A stretch of 44,730 nt of DNA from Schleiferilactobacillus perolens DSM 12744 (GTDB lineage Bacteria > Bacillota > Bacilli > Lactobacillales > Lactobacillaceae). Positions 1 through 8,319 of this stretch are shown here, in pieces. Where the stretch lies: NCBI RefSeq assembly GCF_001435585.1, contig NZ_AZEC01000017.1:8213-52942 (forward strand), written 5' to 3'. Below the pieces are notes generated by a model. That model was not told where the DNA came from. It saw nothing but the letters and a program-made list of their open reading frames with translations, and did not search any database. Position numbers and translations under genes: made by a program. Each line of letters starts with the position of its first letter. Positions within the stretch are counted from its first letter, which is position 1.

Positions 1-21
1 TGTCATAGGGCAAGGGCGGCA

Positions 22-137
22 AAACGGGCTCCGCGCCCCAGAAGCTATGAGGTAAGGCAGGGCAGGTGTAAAACTTAAGTGCGAGTTTTTCACCTGCCCT
101 GCCTTATCTCTACGCTTCTGACCGGGGCGCTGCGCCC
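22..137 (-). repeat. Long hairpin repeat, loop family (copy 1)
   Basis: This is an imperfect inverted repeat of about 116 bp. The inner arms (AAGGCAGGGCAGGTG against CACCTGCCCTGCCTT) are perfect, and the outer arms carry AGAAGC/GCTTCT and GGGC/GCCC blocks. Read on the minus strand the apex is AAAACT-CGCACTTA-AGTTTT, which matches the apex of the copies near 12.3 kb apart from one compensated base pair. The outer flank GCCCGTTT on the minus strand is shared too. No run of T follows the stem, so it is not an obvious intrinsic terminator. Its function is not recognised. Confidence 0.75.
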
Positions 138-187
138 TCTGGATACAAAAAAACCATCAGGATTCATCTCATTCCTAATGGCTTTCG

Positions 188-219
188 TATATTCACGGCT
201 TGCCGTCCGTGAGTATACC
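188..219. repeat. Short inverted repeat
   Basis: The sequence GTATATTCACGG is followed, after a short loop, by its near reverse complement CCGTGAGTATAC. It lies in the non-coding stretch before ogt. A second weaker hairpin (GTTCTG...CAGAAC) follows at about 236-264. Nothing else recognisable was seen between the long hairpin and the ogt ribosome binding site. Confidence 0.45.
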
Positions 220-385
220 CAACGAATATGGGGGGTTCTGTGCGTTTTGCCGACGCTCAGAACGTGTAGACTAGCGCGCGTATCAATCTACACTGTTATT
301 ATATGCCGCCTTGAAAGCAGGGGGCAACAAATACGATTGGACAATTAGGAATGCCCGTTAAACGGGCCAAAAGGAGGCATCTGGG

Positions 386-892
386 ATGTCATATGGATAT
401 ACCACAGTGCCGTCACCGTGGGGTGATTGGTTGGTCGTGAGCAACGACATCGGCGTTGTGTTCGTTGGTTTTCCAGGCAATACGTTGCAGGATTGGCGTG
501 ATTTTCGACCGGAATGGCACGATGCAACAGCACGGATACAGGCGGCCGGCGACGCGCAGCCTATTCAAACAGCGTTTCAGGAATACTTTACCGGTGCAGC
601 GACCGCGTTTGCTTTGCCGCTGGCGCCGGTCGGCACCCCATTTCAACAACGGGTGTGGACTGCCTTGCGCCAGGTACCGTATGGGACGACGATTTCCTAC
701 AGTGTTCTCGCTGTACAAAGCGGTGCACCCACAGCAGTCCGCGCAGTGGCCCATGCGGTTGCCCGCAATCCGTGGCTGCTGATTGTCCCGTGCCAGCGGG
801 TCTTGCGCCAGGACGGCTCACTAGGCCAATATCGCGGTGGTGCTGTCCTCAAGCAGGCATTATTAAAACATGAAAAAGCATCAGCCCAGTGA
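386..892 (+). CDS. ogt: Methylated-DNA--[protein]-cysteine S-methyltransferase
   Basis: A 168-residue suicide DNA repair protein that transfers the methyl group from O6-methylguanine (and O4-methylthymine) in DNA onto its own cysteine. The active site is the PCQRV motif, a common variant of PCHRV, with the acceptor Cys near residue 136. It is preceded by the helix-turn-helix segment of the family (TPFQQRVWTALRQVPYG) and followed by the usual GQYRGG tail. Length is normal for bacterial Ogt. The start is fixed by AAGGAGG at 371-377, nine bases before ATG. It converges with the aldo/keto reductase gene and appears monocistronic. The family is certain; substrate preference among alkylated bases cannot be read from sequence. 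Confidence 0.95.
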   Translation: MSYGYTTVPSPWGDWLVVSNDIGVVFVGFPGNTLQDWRDFRPEWHDATARIQAAGDAQPIQTAFQEYFTGAATAFALPLAPVGTPFQQRVWTALRQVPYGTTISYSVLAVQSGAPTAVRAVAHAVARNPWLLIVPCQRVLRQDGSLGQYRGGAVLKQALLKHEKASAQ

Positions 893-920
893 GCCAATGC
901 TTTCGTGCCAAAATATTGAG

Positions 921-1739
921 TTAGCGCAGATGCAATTCGTCCAATGCGCGCATGTCTTCCGTGTTAATCGTGAAGCCATCGATATCCTGATTTGCGCGGA
1001 TATGGTCCGGATTAATGGAGCGCGGTAGCGGCAGCACACCCTTTTGAATGCAATAACGCAGTGCTAATTGGGCGGTACTGACGCCGTAATGATCGGCGAC
1101 TGCTTGGATATGCTTATTGCCAATCAATCGGCCGGTACCTAACGGTGAATAGGCCTCCACCAGCATGCCATGATCTTGGGCAAACTTGGTGATCTCCGGT
1201 TCTGTATAGCCCACTGACCAGTGAATCTGGTTCACCATGGGAGCGACCTGCGCATGATCTAGGATAGCCTGCATGTCCTTTACAGCGAAGTTAGAAATAC
1301 CAATGGTGCGGGCCCGTCCGGTGCGGTAGATTTCCTCAAAAGCGGACCAAACCGCAATATTTCCCTTGGTGTGATCCGTCCCCCGTTGACCCCAAGGCCA
1401 GGGCGCGTGAATCAGATAAAGATCCACGTAACCAATATCCAAATTGGCCATGGATTCGTTAAATGTATCCAGCGCGGCATCATATTCCTTGATTTCTGCT
1501 GGCAGCTTCGTGGTGACAAAAATATCTTCCCGCTTGATCCCGGAATCCCGAATCGCCCGGCCCACATCGGCTTCATTACGGTAAGCATAGGCGGTATCAA
1601 TATGCCGATAACCGATCTTCAATGCTTCAGTCACCGCATTATACGCCTCTTGCCCTGGCTGCACCTGCCAAGTCCCAAACCCAATCTTAGGAATCGCCAC
1701 ACCATTTGCTAGCGTGTAGGTATCCGTTAATATTGCCAT
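921..1739 (-). CDS. Aldo/keto reductase (AKR superfamily)
   Basis: A cytosolic NADPH-dependent oxidoreductase of about 272 residues that reduces aldehydes or ketones to alcohols. The catalytic tetrad is visible: Asp near residue 48 and Tyr near 53 in HIDTAYAYRNE, Lys near 78 in VTTKLP, and His near 111 in LYLIHAPWP. The C-terminal cofactor-binding block LPRSINPDHIRANQ is present. It resembles the 2,5-diketo-gluconate reductase/YvgN-type group common in lactobacilli. The reading frame continues upstream to a GTG, but ATG at 1739 is preferred because GAGGGG lies eight bases before it. Physiological substrate is unknown. Confidence 0.93.
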   Translation of the reverse strand: MAILTDTYTLANGVAIPKIGFGTWQVQPGQEAYNAVTEALKIGYRHIDTAYAYRNEADVGRAIRDSGIKREDIFVTTKLPAEIKEYDAALDTFNESMANLDIGYVDLYLIHAPWPWGQRGTDHTKGNIAVWSAFEEIYRTGRARTIGISNFAVKDMQAILDHAQVAPMVNQIHWSVGYTEPEITKFAQDHGMLVEAYSPLGTGRLIGNKHIQAVADHYGVSTAQLALRYCIQKGVLPLPRSINPDHIRANQDIDGFTINTEDMRALDELHLR

Positions 1740-1850
1740 AAAAATCACCCCTCAAAATGATGGTAGCACATTCACACGCCCCGTTGGCATATAATGGTTC
1801 TAACAGTGATTTTAGAAGATCCATTTATCCGTGAGGTGAGAACAAGGGTA

Positions 1851-2020
1851 GTGCCAATGCGGAGCAAGCGTAGGTGGCAGGTGGCTCAGCTGTGGAAACC
1901 ACACAGGGCGCTTTTTGCCCTGATGTGGTTAGGCGTGTTTGAGACCGCGTACTTTGCGGGCTCAAACCGCCGTCACAGCGTTCCAGCCACCTGCCACCGA
2001 AGCTTGCGCAGCTTTGGCAC
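1851..2020 (+). repeat. ~170-bp structured palindromic element (copy 1)
   Basis: The terminal 30 bases at each end are near-perfect inverted repeats (GTGCCAATGC... against ...GCTTTGGCAC). The stem continues through GTGGCT/AGCCAC and GCTGTG/CACAGC. Two apical hairpins sit inside: AACCACAcAGGGC...GCCCTgaTGTGGTT and GTTTGAG..CCGC...GCGG.CTCAAAC. It is 169/170 identical to the copy at 26351. It ends about 30 bp before the ATG of the lipoprotein gene, so it lies in its leader. Flanks TA at the 5' side and GGC at the 3' side are common to all copies. No transposase was seen. Confidence 0.9.
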
Positions 2021-2052
2021 GGCTCGGTCCTTTTCCAGAAAGGAAGTACAGC

Positions 2053-2862
2053 ATGCGGAAACTAGTGACAGCTTTGTTAGCGGGCGGCCTATTACTATCG
2101 CTAACCGCCTGTCAGCCAACCAACACGGCCAAAGAACACAGCACCAGCCAAAGCACAACAACCAAAGAAAGCCAAAGCAGTGACGCGTCCTCTAGCAGTC
2201 AATCCACAGTCGCCAATTTGAGCCCCAAAGCCGCATTGGCTGCGATCAACACCAAAATCGTCCAAGACACCGGCACCACCAACCTCTTAAAAACACCACC
2301 CAAAAATGGCTACTGGACAGTGAGTGCCACCACCAGCGGCGATATTCATGTCATCCAATACAAAGAAAGCACCACGAGTGCAGATCTGCAATCGGATGCT
2401 TTATCGGAGTGGCAATATCAACTGACTTGGCGGGATTATAACGACGCTGACACGGCCGCTGCCGCAGTCAATGCCGAACCAGTCCAAGACGGACTGCCCA
2501 CGGTGAATCTGGGTAAGAATATCACGGCGACCAAAGCGGGTGCCGCTACTGCCCACTATTTGCATTGGCAAAATGGCAATTGGGTCGTGACCGTCCAGGA
2601 CAGTAGTACCAAGGATGAAGCCCAACCGTTGGCAGAAAAAGTCGTCAATGCGTGGCGGGGTGATTCTTTACCTGCTCCCAGTGACAAGGGCGCGGTCACG
2701 CTCCTGACACCAGCCACCGATGCGTCCAGTCAACGTTTGGTTTGGAATGATGGAGAACGGCTTTATACCTTTTCCGGCCAAGATCCTCTGGCCACATTGC
2801 AGTGGGCCGGCATGCTGGGGACGGTGCAAGGGTCCAGCGATACGCGTGACGCGGGCAATTAA
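2053..2862 (+). CDS. Putative secreted lipoprotein
   Basis: The product is about 269 residues with a lipoprotein signal peptide: positively charged MRK, a hydrophobic stretch, and the lipobox LTAC with the lipidated Cys at residue 20. A Ser/Thr/Gln-rich linker follows to about residue 65, then a folded domain with YWTVSATTSG and a GDIHVIQYKES segment. No family was recognised. ATG at 2053 is chosen because it creates the signal peptide and follows AGAAAGGAAG; the open frame extends upstream only because it runs through the structured repeat. It converges with the small hypothetical gene on the other strand. It is expected to be anchored to the outer face of the membrane. Confidence 0.8.
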   Translation: MRKLVTALLAGGLLLSLTACQPTNTAKEHSTSQSTTTKESQSSDASSSSQSTVANLSPKAALAAINTKIVQDTGTTNLLKTPPKNGYWTVSATTSGDIHVIQYKESTTSADLQSDALSEWQYQLTWRDYNDADTAAAAVNAEPVQDGLPTVNLGKNITATKAGAATAHYLHWQNGNWVVTVQDSSTKDEAQPLAEKVVNAWRGDSLPAPSDKGAVTLLTPATDASSQRLVWNDGERLYTFSGQDPLATLQWAGMLGTVQGSSDTRDAGN

Positions 2863-2865
2863 CGG

Positions 2866-3132
2866 CTAGCGCACCGTGTTTTCGTATAATTGGTCTAACC
2901 GCACTTCTAAGGCGTGGACATCGACCAGAGAGATCGTGGGAAAATGGTGAAATAGAAATAGCGGGAAATTACTGCGGAAAAACCGATAATTGAGTGTATC
3001 CAAAGTTTCCACCTGATCACCGTCTTGATGGTTCAAACACACAATGCCTGTGGGTGCGGCGTACAAATATGTATCAGCATCCAGCCATACGTGAGCGTTA
3101 TCTGTCGGTGTAAAAAATTTCAATTGCTGCAT
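2866..3132 (-). CDS. Hypothetical small protein
   Basis: An 88-residue protein of unknown function, without transmembrane segments or signal peptide, rich in aromatic residues (YRFFRSNFPLFLFHHF). The start ATG at 3132 follows GGGGAGGT at suitable distance; the longer frame has no ribosome binding site. It ends only three bases from the stop of the convergent lipoprotein gene. It is divergent from the MarR gene, with about 220 bp between the two starts. The strong ribosome binding site supports it being a real gene, but no homology is claimed. Confidence 0.65.
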   Translation of the reverse strand: MQQLKFFTPTDNAHVWLDADTYLYAAPTGIVCLNHQDGDQVETLDTLNYRFFRSNFPLFLFHHFPTISLVDVHALEVRLDQLYENTVR

Positions 3133-3350
3133 ATGATGACCTCCCCAGTTAGTATACGAACCGGTGTTTGCAAATGCAAGAGCGCGGTCCAATCTTTTTT
3201 TCGCAATGAATCGAGTATAGCACGGAGAATTTTTCCCGGATAGATTGTTTTTTGCGGTAGAACGTGTTAAGGGAATGGGCCCCAAAAAGCCGTTAAACAG
3301 GCATTTATAGCAATCATTTGTTTTTTAAAGGCAGAAAGGAGAGTCAGCGG

Positions 3351-3800
3351 ATGGCAGAACAAGAACTGGTCATGCCGGATGCCATCTATGCGTCTGTGAC
3401 CCACACCCAACGGATGCTGGACAGATACCTGACAAAGCGGCTGCGACCGTTAAATTTGACACTGGATAACTATCTCATCGTGTTATTTATTGGCCAGCAA
3501 AAAGAGGTTAGCCAGGACTGGCTAGTCCAGCGATTGGCGATTACCGCCAGTGTGGTCACGCGACGTTTAAATACGCTGCAGAAGCAGGCGCTGATCAACA
3601 AGACAGCTAACCCAGATGATCGGCGCGGCTGGCTTTTGCGGTTATCCCCTGCTGGTCGGGCTGTTTATCAGCAATTGGTCCAGACGTTACTTGCGGGGCA
3701 CCGGGAGTTGCGTTATGGGCTTACGGATCAACAATTAGTCACTTTTTATGCCATGCTCCGGCAAATTGAAATCAATACCGACCGCGCCGCTAAAGGCTAA
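3351..3800 (+). CDS. MarR-family transcriptional regulator
   Basis: A 149-residue winged-helix DNA-binding protein. The recognition region is QDWLVQRLAITASVVTRRLNTLQKQALI, followed by the characteristic wing NPDDRRGWLLRLSPAG with the DxR signature. Such proteins usually act as dimeric repressors released by phenolic or oxidative ligands. The start ATG at 3351 follows AAAGGAGAG. It lies about 100 bp before pepO on the same strand, but there is no evidence that it regulates that gene; the divergent small gene is an equally likely target. Confidence 0.9.
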   Translation: MAEQELVMPDAIYASVTHTQRMLDRYLTKRLRPLNLTLDNYLIVLFIGQQKEVSQDWLVQRLAITASVVTRRLNTLQKQALINKTANPDDRRGWLLRLSPAGRAVYQQLVQTLLAGHRELRYGLTDQQLVTFYAMLRQIEINTDRAAKG

Positions 3801-3908
3801 CCCACGAAAATATCACAATTGGAATAAATTTGATCCGCTTGTTCCTTTGCTTCTTCGCTTCTTTAAGTTAAACTCTAAGCAAATGGTATTTTGGAAAGGA
3901 ATGGTCAC

Positions 3909-5813
3909 ATGGCCGATACAAAAGTACGCGTACAAGATGACTTGTTTGAATACGTCAACGGTGATTGGGAAAAACAGGCAAAAATTCCCGATGATGAATC
4001 CTCAACAGGCGGTTTTAATGATTTAGCCCGTGAAGTTGAAAAGAAAATGATGGGTGAATTTGCTGCCATGGCAGACGGTAAGGAAGAAATTCCAGACAAA
4101 TATTTTGCCCAAGCGATCACGTTGTATAAACAGGCCTTGGATTTTGACACCCGGGATGCCGCCGGCATTAAACCGATCTTGCCGCGGTTGGCCAAGATTC
4201 AATCCTACCAAACACTGGCTGATTACACCGCCGACTTCAGTGCGTTACAGAAGGGCTTGTATCCGGCCCCGTTCAGTTCTGGTGTCAGTCCGGATATGAA
4301 AGACACCAGCAAGAATGCTTATTCTGTGGCTGGTATCGGCACCATCTTGCCTGACACGACTTATTATCAAGAGGGCAACAAACAAGCGGCCACATTGCTG
4401 GCCGCCTGGGAAAAGATGGCCCGGGGCATCATCGCCCAAACACCATTGTCCGCTGATGAACAAGATCAGTATGTTAAAGACACACTGGCCTTCGATAAAG
4501 AAGTCGCTAAACACATCAAGAGTCGGGAAGAGTGGGCAGACTATCCAGCCGCATATAACCCGACGCCGACAGCAGAAGTCGCTAAACAACTGGCCCCGTT
4601 TGACTTTGAAGGGCTCTTGAAAGACATCCTTCCGGCGGTGCCGGACAAAGTGATCGTAGAGGAACCGCGTTTCTTCAAAGAATTCAACCAGCTGTTCAAC
4701 GAAGCCAATTATCCGCTGTTTATCCACTGGGCTTATGTGCAAGAATTGCTCGGATCTACAGCTTATTTAAGCAATCAGCTGCGGATCGACGGTGGGGCGT
4801 TTGGCCGGGCCATGACCGGTCGGCCGCAAGCCGCCAGTCCAGAAAAGCATGCCTATCGGGTGGCTAATAGCCGCTTCAGCGAGCCCGTCGGCATCTATTA
4901 TGGCCGTAAGTATTTTGGTGAAAAGGCGAAGGCCGATGTCACTGAAATGGTCGAAGATATGATTGAGACCTATAAGGAACGTCTAGGCAGTAATGACTGG
5001 TTATCTCAGTCCACCAAAGATAAAGCCATCGTGAAGTTGAATAAGATGGTCCTGAAGATGGGTTACCCGGATCATCCCAAGGCCGTCTACGATCGTTTCC
5101 ATGTGGATGCTAAAAAGAGTTTGTTTGAAAATATCATGGCGTTGAATGAAGCCGGCGATGAATACAACCGTGAGCAATTGACTCAGCCGGTGGATCGGAC
5201 AGAATGGAATATGCCGGGCCACTTAGTCAATGCCAGTTATGATCCGAACCGCAACGATATTACCTTCCCAGCAGCCATTTTGCAGGCGCCGTTCTACAGT
5301 CTGCAACAAAGCCGCAGTGAAAACCTGGGTGGTATCGGCGCCGTCATTGCCCACGAAATCAGTCATGGCTTCGATAACAACGGGGCTAAGTTCGATGAAT
5401 TCGGGAACATGAAGAACTGGTGGCAAGAGGCTGACTTCAAGAAGTTCAAGGAACTGACCCAAGGCATGATTGATGAATTTGACGGTCTGAAAGTCGCCGG
5501 CGGTACCGTGAACGGCAAGCAGATCGTCAGTGAAAATATCGCTGACGATGGTGGTTTGTCTGCGGCATTGGCTACGGCCAAGAAGGACCCCAATGTGGAT
5601 CTGGAGGCCTTCTTCTTGAACTGGGGCCGCATTTGGCGAGAAAAGGCCCGGAAAGAATATGCCCAATTCATTTTGGCTATTGATGTCCATGCGCCGAACA
5701 AACTGCGGGCTAATATTCAGGTCCAAAACCAAGCCGACTGGTACACGACATTTAATGTACAGCCAGGCGATGGAATGTACAAAGAACCAGCTAAACGCGT
5801 TGTGATCTGGTAA
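3909..5813 (+). CDS. pepO: M13-family zinc endopeptidase PepO
   Basis: A neprilysin-like oligopeptidase of about 634 residues, the expected size for lactic acid bacterial PepO. It cleaves peptides in the cytoplasm downstream of oligopeptide uptake. The zinc motif HEISH lies at about residues 482-486, and the third ligand motif ENIADDGG starts near residue 542. The NASYDPNRNDITFPAAILQAPFY segment before HExxH and the C-terminal VVIW ending are typical. There is no signal peptide, consistent with intracellular location. ATG at 3909 follows GGAAAGGA; an in-frame ATG 18 bases upstream lacks good spacing. A strong terminator follows directly. Confidence 0.95.
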   Translation: MADTKVRVQDDLFEYVNGDWEKQAKIPDDESSTGGFNDLAREVEKKMMGEFAAMADGKEEIPDKYFAQAITLYKQALDFDTRDAAGIKPILPRLAKIQSYQTLADYTADFSALQKGLYPAPFSSGVSPDMKDTSKNAYSVAGIGTILPDTTYYQEGNKQAATLLAAWEKMARGIIAQTPLSADEQDQYVKDTLAFDKEVAKHIKSREEWADYPAAYNPTPTAEVAKQLAPFDFEGLLKDILPAVPDKVIVEEPRFFKEFNQLFNEANYPLFIHWAYVQELLGSTAYLSNQLRIDGGAFGRAMTGRPQAASPEKHAYRVANSRFSEPVGIYYGRKYFGEKAKADVTEMVEDMIETYKERLGSNDWLSQSTKDKAIVKLNKMVLKMGYPDHPKAVYDRFHVDAKKSLFENIMALNEAGDEYNREQLTQPVDRTEWNMPGHLVNASYDPNRNDITFPAAILQAPFYSLQQSRSENLGGIGAVIAHEISHGFDNNGAKFDEFGNMKNWWQEADFKKFKELTQGMIDEFDGLKVAGGTVNGKQIVSENIADDGGLSAALATAKKDPNVDLEAFFLNWGRIWREKARKEYAQFILAIDVHAPNKLRANIQVQNQADWYTTFNVQPGDGMYKEPAKRVVIW

Positions 5814-5830
5814 TCGAATGACGTGAAACA

Positions 5831-5869
5831 AATAGGACCGGAATCTTTTTTGGGATTCCGGTCCTATTT
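5831..5869. terminator. Bidirectional intrinsic terminator
   Basis: A perfect 15-bp stem (AATAGGACCGGAATC and its reverse complement) around a T-rich loop, with T and A runs on both sides. It serves pepO on the plus strand and the convergent macro-domain gene on the minus strand. Confidence 0.9.
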
Positions 5870-5877
5870 GAGTGGAA

Positions 5878-6312
5878 TTAATGCAACACGCATACCATGA
5901 TTTCGATATCCGTATCTGCGAACAGTTCTTGGATGAAGCCAGCACTATCCGACCAATTCAACCGGTCGATCCCGGCGCCAATGCGCGGAATGGCCAGCCG
6001 CTTTTCGCCATGGGCGAGCAAAGCCCGCTTCAACGCACGCAGAGAATCTTCAAAGTCGCTGCGGTCCGGGAGTTGCGCGGAACTGCCCTTACTGATGAGA
6101 TTGTAAATCACTCGGCCATCGTCACTGACATAGCGAACGGCGTCTCCCACCACCGGTTGCGCGGCCAATACCGCTGCGGGCATCTCGGGATACCGATGGC
6201 GGAAAGTCCAGGCAATGCCGCCGCCCATCCCAGCATCGGCGGCCACACAGTGGGCAAATACGTAAGTGGGGTCGGAATCGAACAGGTCTTGTACTTCTTC
6301 GTGATAATTCAA
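5878..6312 (-). CDS. Macro-domain (ADP-ribose-binding) protein
   Basis: A protein of about 144 residues matching the macro-domain fold of the Poa1p/ADP-ribose-1''-phosphate phosphatase-like type. The N-terminal ligand loop is visible as HCVAADAGMGGGIAWTFRHRY (the family's N-x-x-x-D-x-x-MGxGIA pattern) and the distal phosphate loop region as LAIPRIGAGIDRL. It probably binds or hydrolyses ADP-ribose derivatives in the cytosol. The start is taken as TTG at 6312, six bases after GAGGTG. An upstream ATG in the same frame exists but has no ribosome binding site. A parS-like site and a copy of the structured repeat lie in the upstream region. Confidence 0.82.
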   Translation of the reverse strand: MNYHEEVQDLFDSDPTYVFAHCVAADAGMGGGIAWTFRHRYPEMPAAVLAAQPVVGDAVRYVSDDGRVIYNLISKGSSAQLPDRSDFEDSLRALKRALLAHGEKRLAIPRIGAGIDRLNWSDSAGFIQELFADTDIEIMVCVLH

Positions 6313-6347
6313 TGCAATCACCTCTGTATCGTAAGCGTAGCACATTA

Positions 6348-6363
6348 TGTTCCACGTGGAACT
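6348..6363. promoter_or_regulatory. parS-like site (Spo0J/ParB binding)
   Basis: TGTTCCACGTGGAACT matches the Firmicutes parS consensus TGTTNCACGTGAAACA at 14 of 16 positions with an intact CCACGTGG core. It lies between the macro-domain gene and the structured repeat. parS sites cluster around the chromosomal origin. Confidence 0.6.
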
Positions 6364-6382
6364 GAAAACTTTTCGTGTAGCC

Positions 6383-6554
6383 GTGCCAAAGCTACGCAAG
6401 CTACGGTGGCAGGGGGCTGGAACGCTGTGACGGCGGTTTGAGCCCGCAAAGTGCGCGGTCTCAAACACGCCTAACCACATCCGCGGCAAAGTGCGCCGCG
6501 GTGTGGTTTCCACAGCTGAGCCCCCTGCCACCTTCGCTTGCTCCGCATTGGCAC
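6383..6554 (-). repeat. ~170-bp structured palindromic element (copy 2, reverse)
   Basis: This is a diverged copy of the element at 1851 and 26351, in the opposite orientation and so again upstream of a gene read in the same direction (the macro-domain gene). Differences are largely compensatory: one apical stem is CCGCGGC/GCCGCGG instead of AGGGC/GCCCT, the outer stem has GGGGCT/AGCCCC instead of GTGGCT/AGCCAC, and a T-A pair is swapped to A-T. This covariation supports a conserved folded structure. Confidence 0.88.
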
Positions 6555-6624
6555 TACATCCCACATCCATCAGAGTTCAAAGCCTTATACCACGTTGCCT
6601 AACCTGTCAACTGCGTTCTCCACA

Positions 6625-6659
6625 TAAAAAACTCCTGCCGTGGGAGGTCGGCAGGAGTT
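6625..6659 (-). terminator. Intrinsic terminator of the GlsB-like gene
   Basis: On the minus strand, the 10-bp stem AACTCCTGCC/GGCAGGAGTT is followed by TTTTTT. It lies about 47 bp beyond the stop codon of the GlsB-like gene. Confidence 0.85.
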
Positions 6660-6705
6660 AACGTGGGGAGATAACATTCAATGAAGAGCAGACAGGCACG
6701 AGCAG

Positions 6706-6969
6706 TTACGCCTTCGCTGATTTACCAGTGCGACCGAGAATGAAGGAAACGATCAGCACCAGCAGAACAGCACCAAGGATCGAGGGAATGATGGCCATTC
6801 CTGCCAGTTGCGGGCCCCAAGAGCTGAGCAGTGCTTGACCAAGCCAAGCGCCGACAAGTCCGGCAATGATGTTGCCGATCCAGCCTCCAGGAATGGAACG
6901 GCCCGTGATGGCCCCGGCAATCACGCCGATGATGGCGCCAACGAGTAATGTCCACAACCAATGTAGCAT
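6706..6969 (-). CDS. GlsB/YeaQ/YmgE-family stress membrane protein
   Basis: An 87-residue integral membrane protein, usually annotated as transglycosylase-associated. Three hydrophobic segments are visible (about residues 4-22, 29-48 and 56-78). The glycine-rich pattern GAIIGVIAGAITGRSIPGGWIGNIIAGLVGAWLG is diagnostic for the family. The start ATG follows AGAAAGGAAG. Members are induced in general stress in Firmicutes, but their molecular role is not established. It is monocistronic with its own terminator. Confidence 0.93.
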   Translation of the reverse strand: MLHWLWTLLVGAIIGVIAGAITGRSIPGGWIGNIIAGLVGAWLGQALLSSWGPQLAGMAIIPSILGAVLLVLIVSFILGRTGKSAKA

Positions 6970-7210
6970 AGCAATCTTCCTTTCTAGTATGTACTGTGCG
7001 TCGACTACTATTTAAGTGTAGCGGACTGCACCGGAATTCAGCAACATAGCGTTTTGACGGCACTAGAACGGTCTTTTTCCGCCGCTGCCAAGCGGTCGAA
7101 CAAATTTGTCACATAAATCGTGACTTATCAATAAGAAAGTTGTCACACTACCAGAGTCCCTCAGTAAACCGGTATAATAGCAGCAACATAACCATATGGA
7201 GGGATTTATC

Positions 7211-7531
7211 ATGCCGCTTTTAGCGATTTTGATTGATGTGATCACGCTGGGAGTTTATTTTTTGACGTTGAATTCTGGGGCGACACGGATGGGTATTTTT
7301 CCCTTGGCCGTACAAATCATTGCCACCATTGTGCTGCTACTCATGACGATTGCGTATCAAGGACGCCGGCGAGTGCGCTATCACGTGAGCGACGATAGTG
7401 GCTACTATCGGCCATTCACGTTCCGTTTCGCCATTGTGGTGGGTTCTCTGCTTGTCAATGGGGTGGTGGCTTTCCTATATTGGCTCAGCTTCAGCGGTGG
7501 CAATAACTTAATCATGCAGTTCTATGGCTGA
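7211..7531 (+). CDS. Hypothetical membrane protein
   Basis: A 106-residue protein with three predicted transmembrane helices (about residues 2-22, 27-46 and 76-97) separated by a basic, aromatic cytosolic-type loop (QGRRRVRYHVSDDSGYYRPF). No family was recognised. ATG at 7211 follows GGAGGG with seven-base spacing. A TATAAT hexamer lies about 35 bp upstream. Its 3' end overlaps the 3' end of the convergent TatD-like gene by about 10 bp. Confidence 0.75.
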   Translation: MPLLAILIDVITLGVYFLTLNSGATRMGIFPLAVQIIATIVLLLMTIAYQGRRRVRYHVSDDSGYYRPFTFRFAIVVGSLLVNGVVAFLYWLSFSGGNNLIMQFYG

Positions 7532-8250
7532 TGCAAGAAGTTTTGCAGGTTCTTGGTGAGCTGGGCGGCTAAGGCGAGCGGAGTTAATCCCCGCAAAGCG
7601 GCCAATTGGGTTAATAACCCGGCCATGAAGGCGTCATAATCCTGGTTGGTGGTGATTGGGTGCCGACTAGCCCAGTGGATCGATTCCCAGCCATCAGATT
7701 CCAGTAATAATCGGTCCAGTGGGACAGCAGCAGCCAGTCGATTCACGACCGGATCGAGTCCCAGAGACGGTCCAACCGAAAAATAAGTATCCAGGCGCAA
7801 ATACTCTGGCAGCCACTGATCACTGTCATACCAGTGGATGTAGTAGCGGTTCGGAAACTGCCGAATGGTCTCGAGGATTTCGTGTTCGACACCCTTAGTA
7901 TGCAAGATGACCGGCTTGTGCCAATCCCGGGCCCAGGCCAGTTGCTCCACAAAGACCGGCCGCTGCTGGCTCAGGGAATTCTTCGTCCAAACGGCATCCA
8001 ATCCAATTTCGCCGATGACCGGTACCTGTTGCAGGATCGGCCGCATTTTACCGGCTGTTAAATGATCAGCGTCCCAGGGATGGACCCCGGCGGAGAGGGT
8101 GATTCCTTGATCGGGGTGGCGGGATTGCCATTTTTGCAGGAGTGCAAATTCTGCGGGAGTTTGGCTGTTGACGATGCCTTGCACGCCGGTGGCCGCTAGA
8201 TGGGTCAAAAAGCTCAGATTATCAGCGCTGTGGAAATGACTATCGATCAC
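7522..8250 (-). CDS. TatD-like metal-dependent hydrolase
   Basis: A TIM-barrel hydrolase of about 242 residues in the TatD superfamily (metal-dependent DNase/hydrolase). The N-terminal metal ligands are His5 and His7 in MIDSHFHS, followed by AGVHPWD, the Glu in PVIGEIGLD, the His in KPVILHTKG, a His in YYIHWYD and the Asp in LLLESDG. All six metal-site positions seem present, though spacing and the HWYD block differ from canonical YabD. Start is the GTG at 8250, preceded by AGAAGG, which gives the normal MIDSH N-terminus. It is divergent from the antiporter gene with only about 70 bp between starts. Substrate is unknown. Confidence 0.85.
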   Translation of the reverse strand: MIDSHFHSADNLSFLTHLAATGVQGIVNSQTPAEFALLQKWQSRHPDQGITLSAGVHPWDADHLTAGKMRPILQQVPVIGEIGLDAVWTKNSLSQQRPVFVEQLAWARDWHKPVILHTKGVEHEILETIRQFPNRYYIHWYDSDQWLPEYLRLDTYFSVGPSLGLDPVVNRLAAAVPLDRLLLESDGWESIHWASRHPITTNQDYDAFMAGLLTQLAALRGLTPLALAAQLTKNLQNFLHQP

Positions 8251-8319
8251 TCGGAATACCTTCTTTCTGGACAAAAATATTGAAACGTGTAGTCTCGATA
8301 ACAAAGGAGGCGATGACCC

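Noticed and set aside
79-348. 89-codon ORF after the first hairpin
   Set aside because: It begins inside the hairpin apex, lacks a ribosome binding site and has no recognisable protein features.
1851-2020. Insertion sequence
   Set aside because: No transposase frame and no clear target-site duplication; terminal inverted repeats are part of a continuous stem. A non-autonomous mobile origin remains possible.
1794-2183. ORF covering the 170-bp element with a peptide containing MWLGVFETA
   Set aside because: The same peptide appears at 26351-26587 and on the reverse strand near 6480 only because the repeat is copied. There is no ribosome binding site, and the base changes preserve pairing rather than codons.
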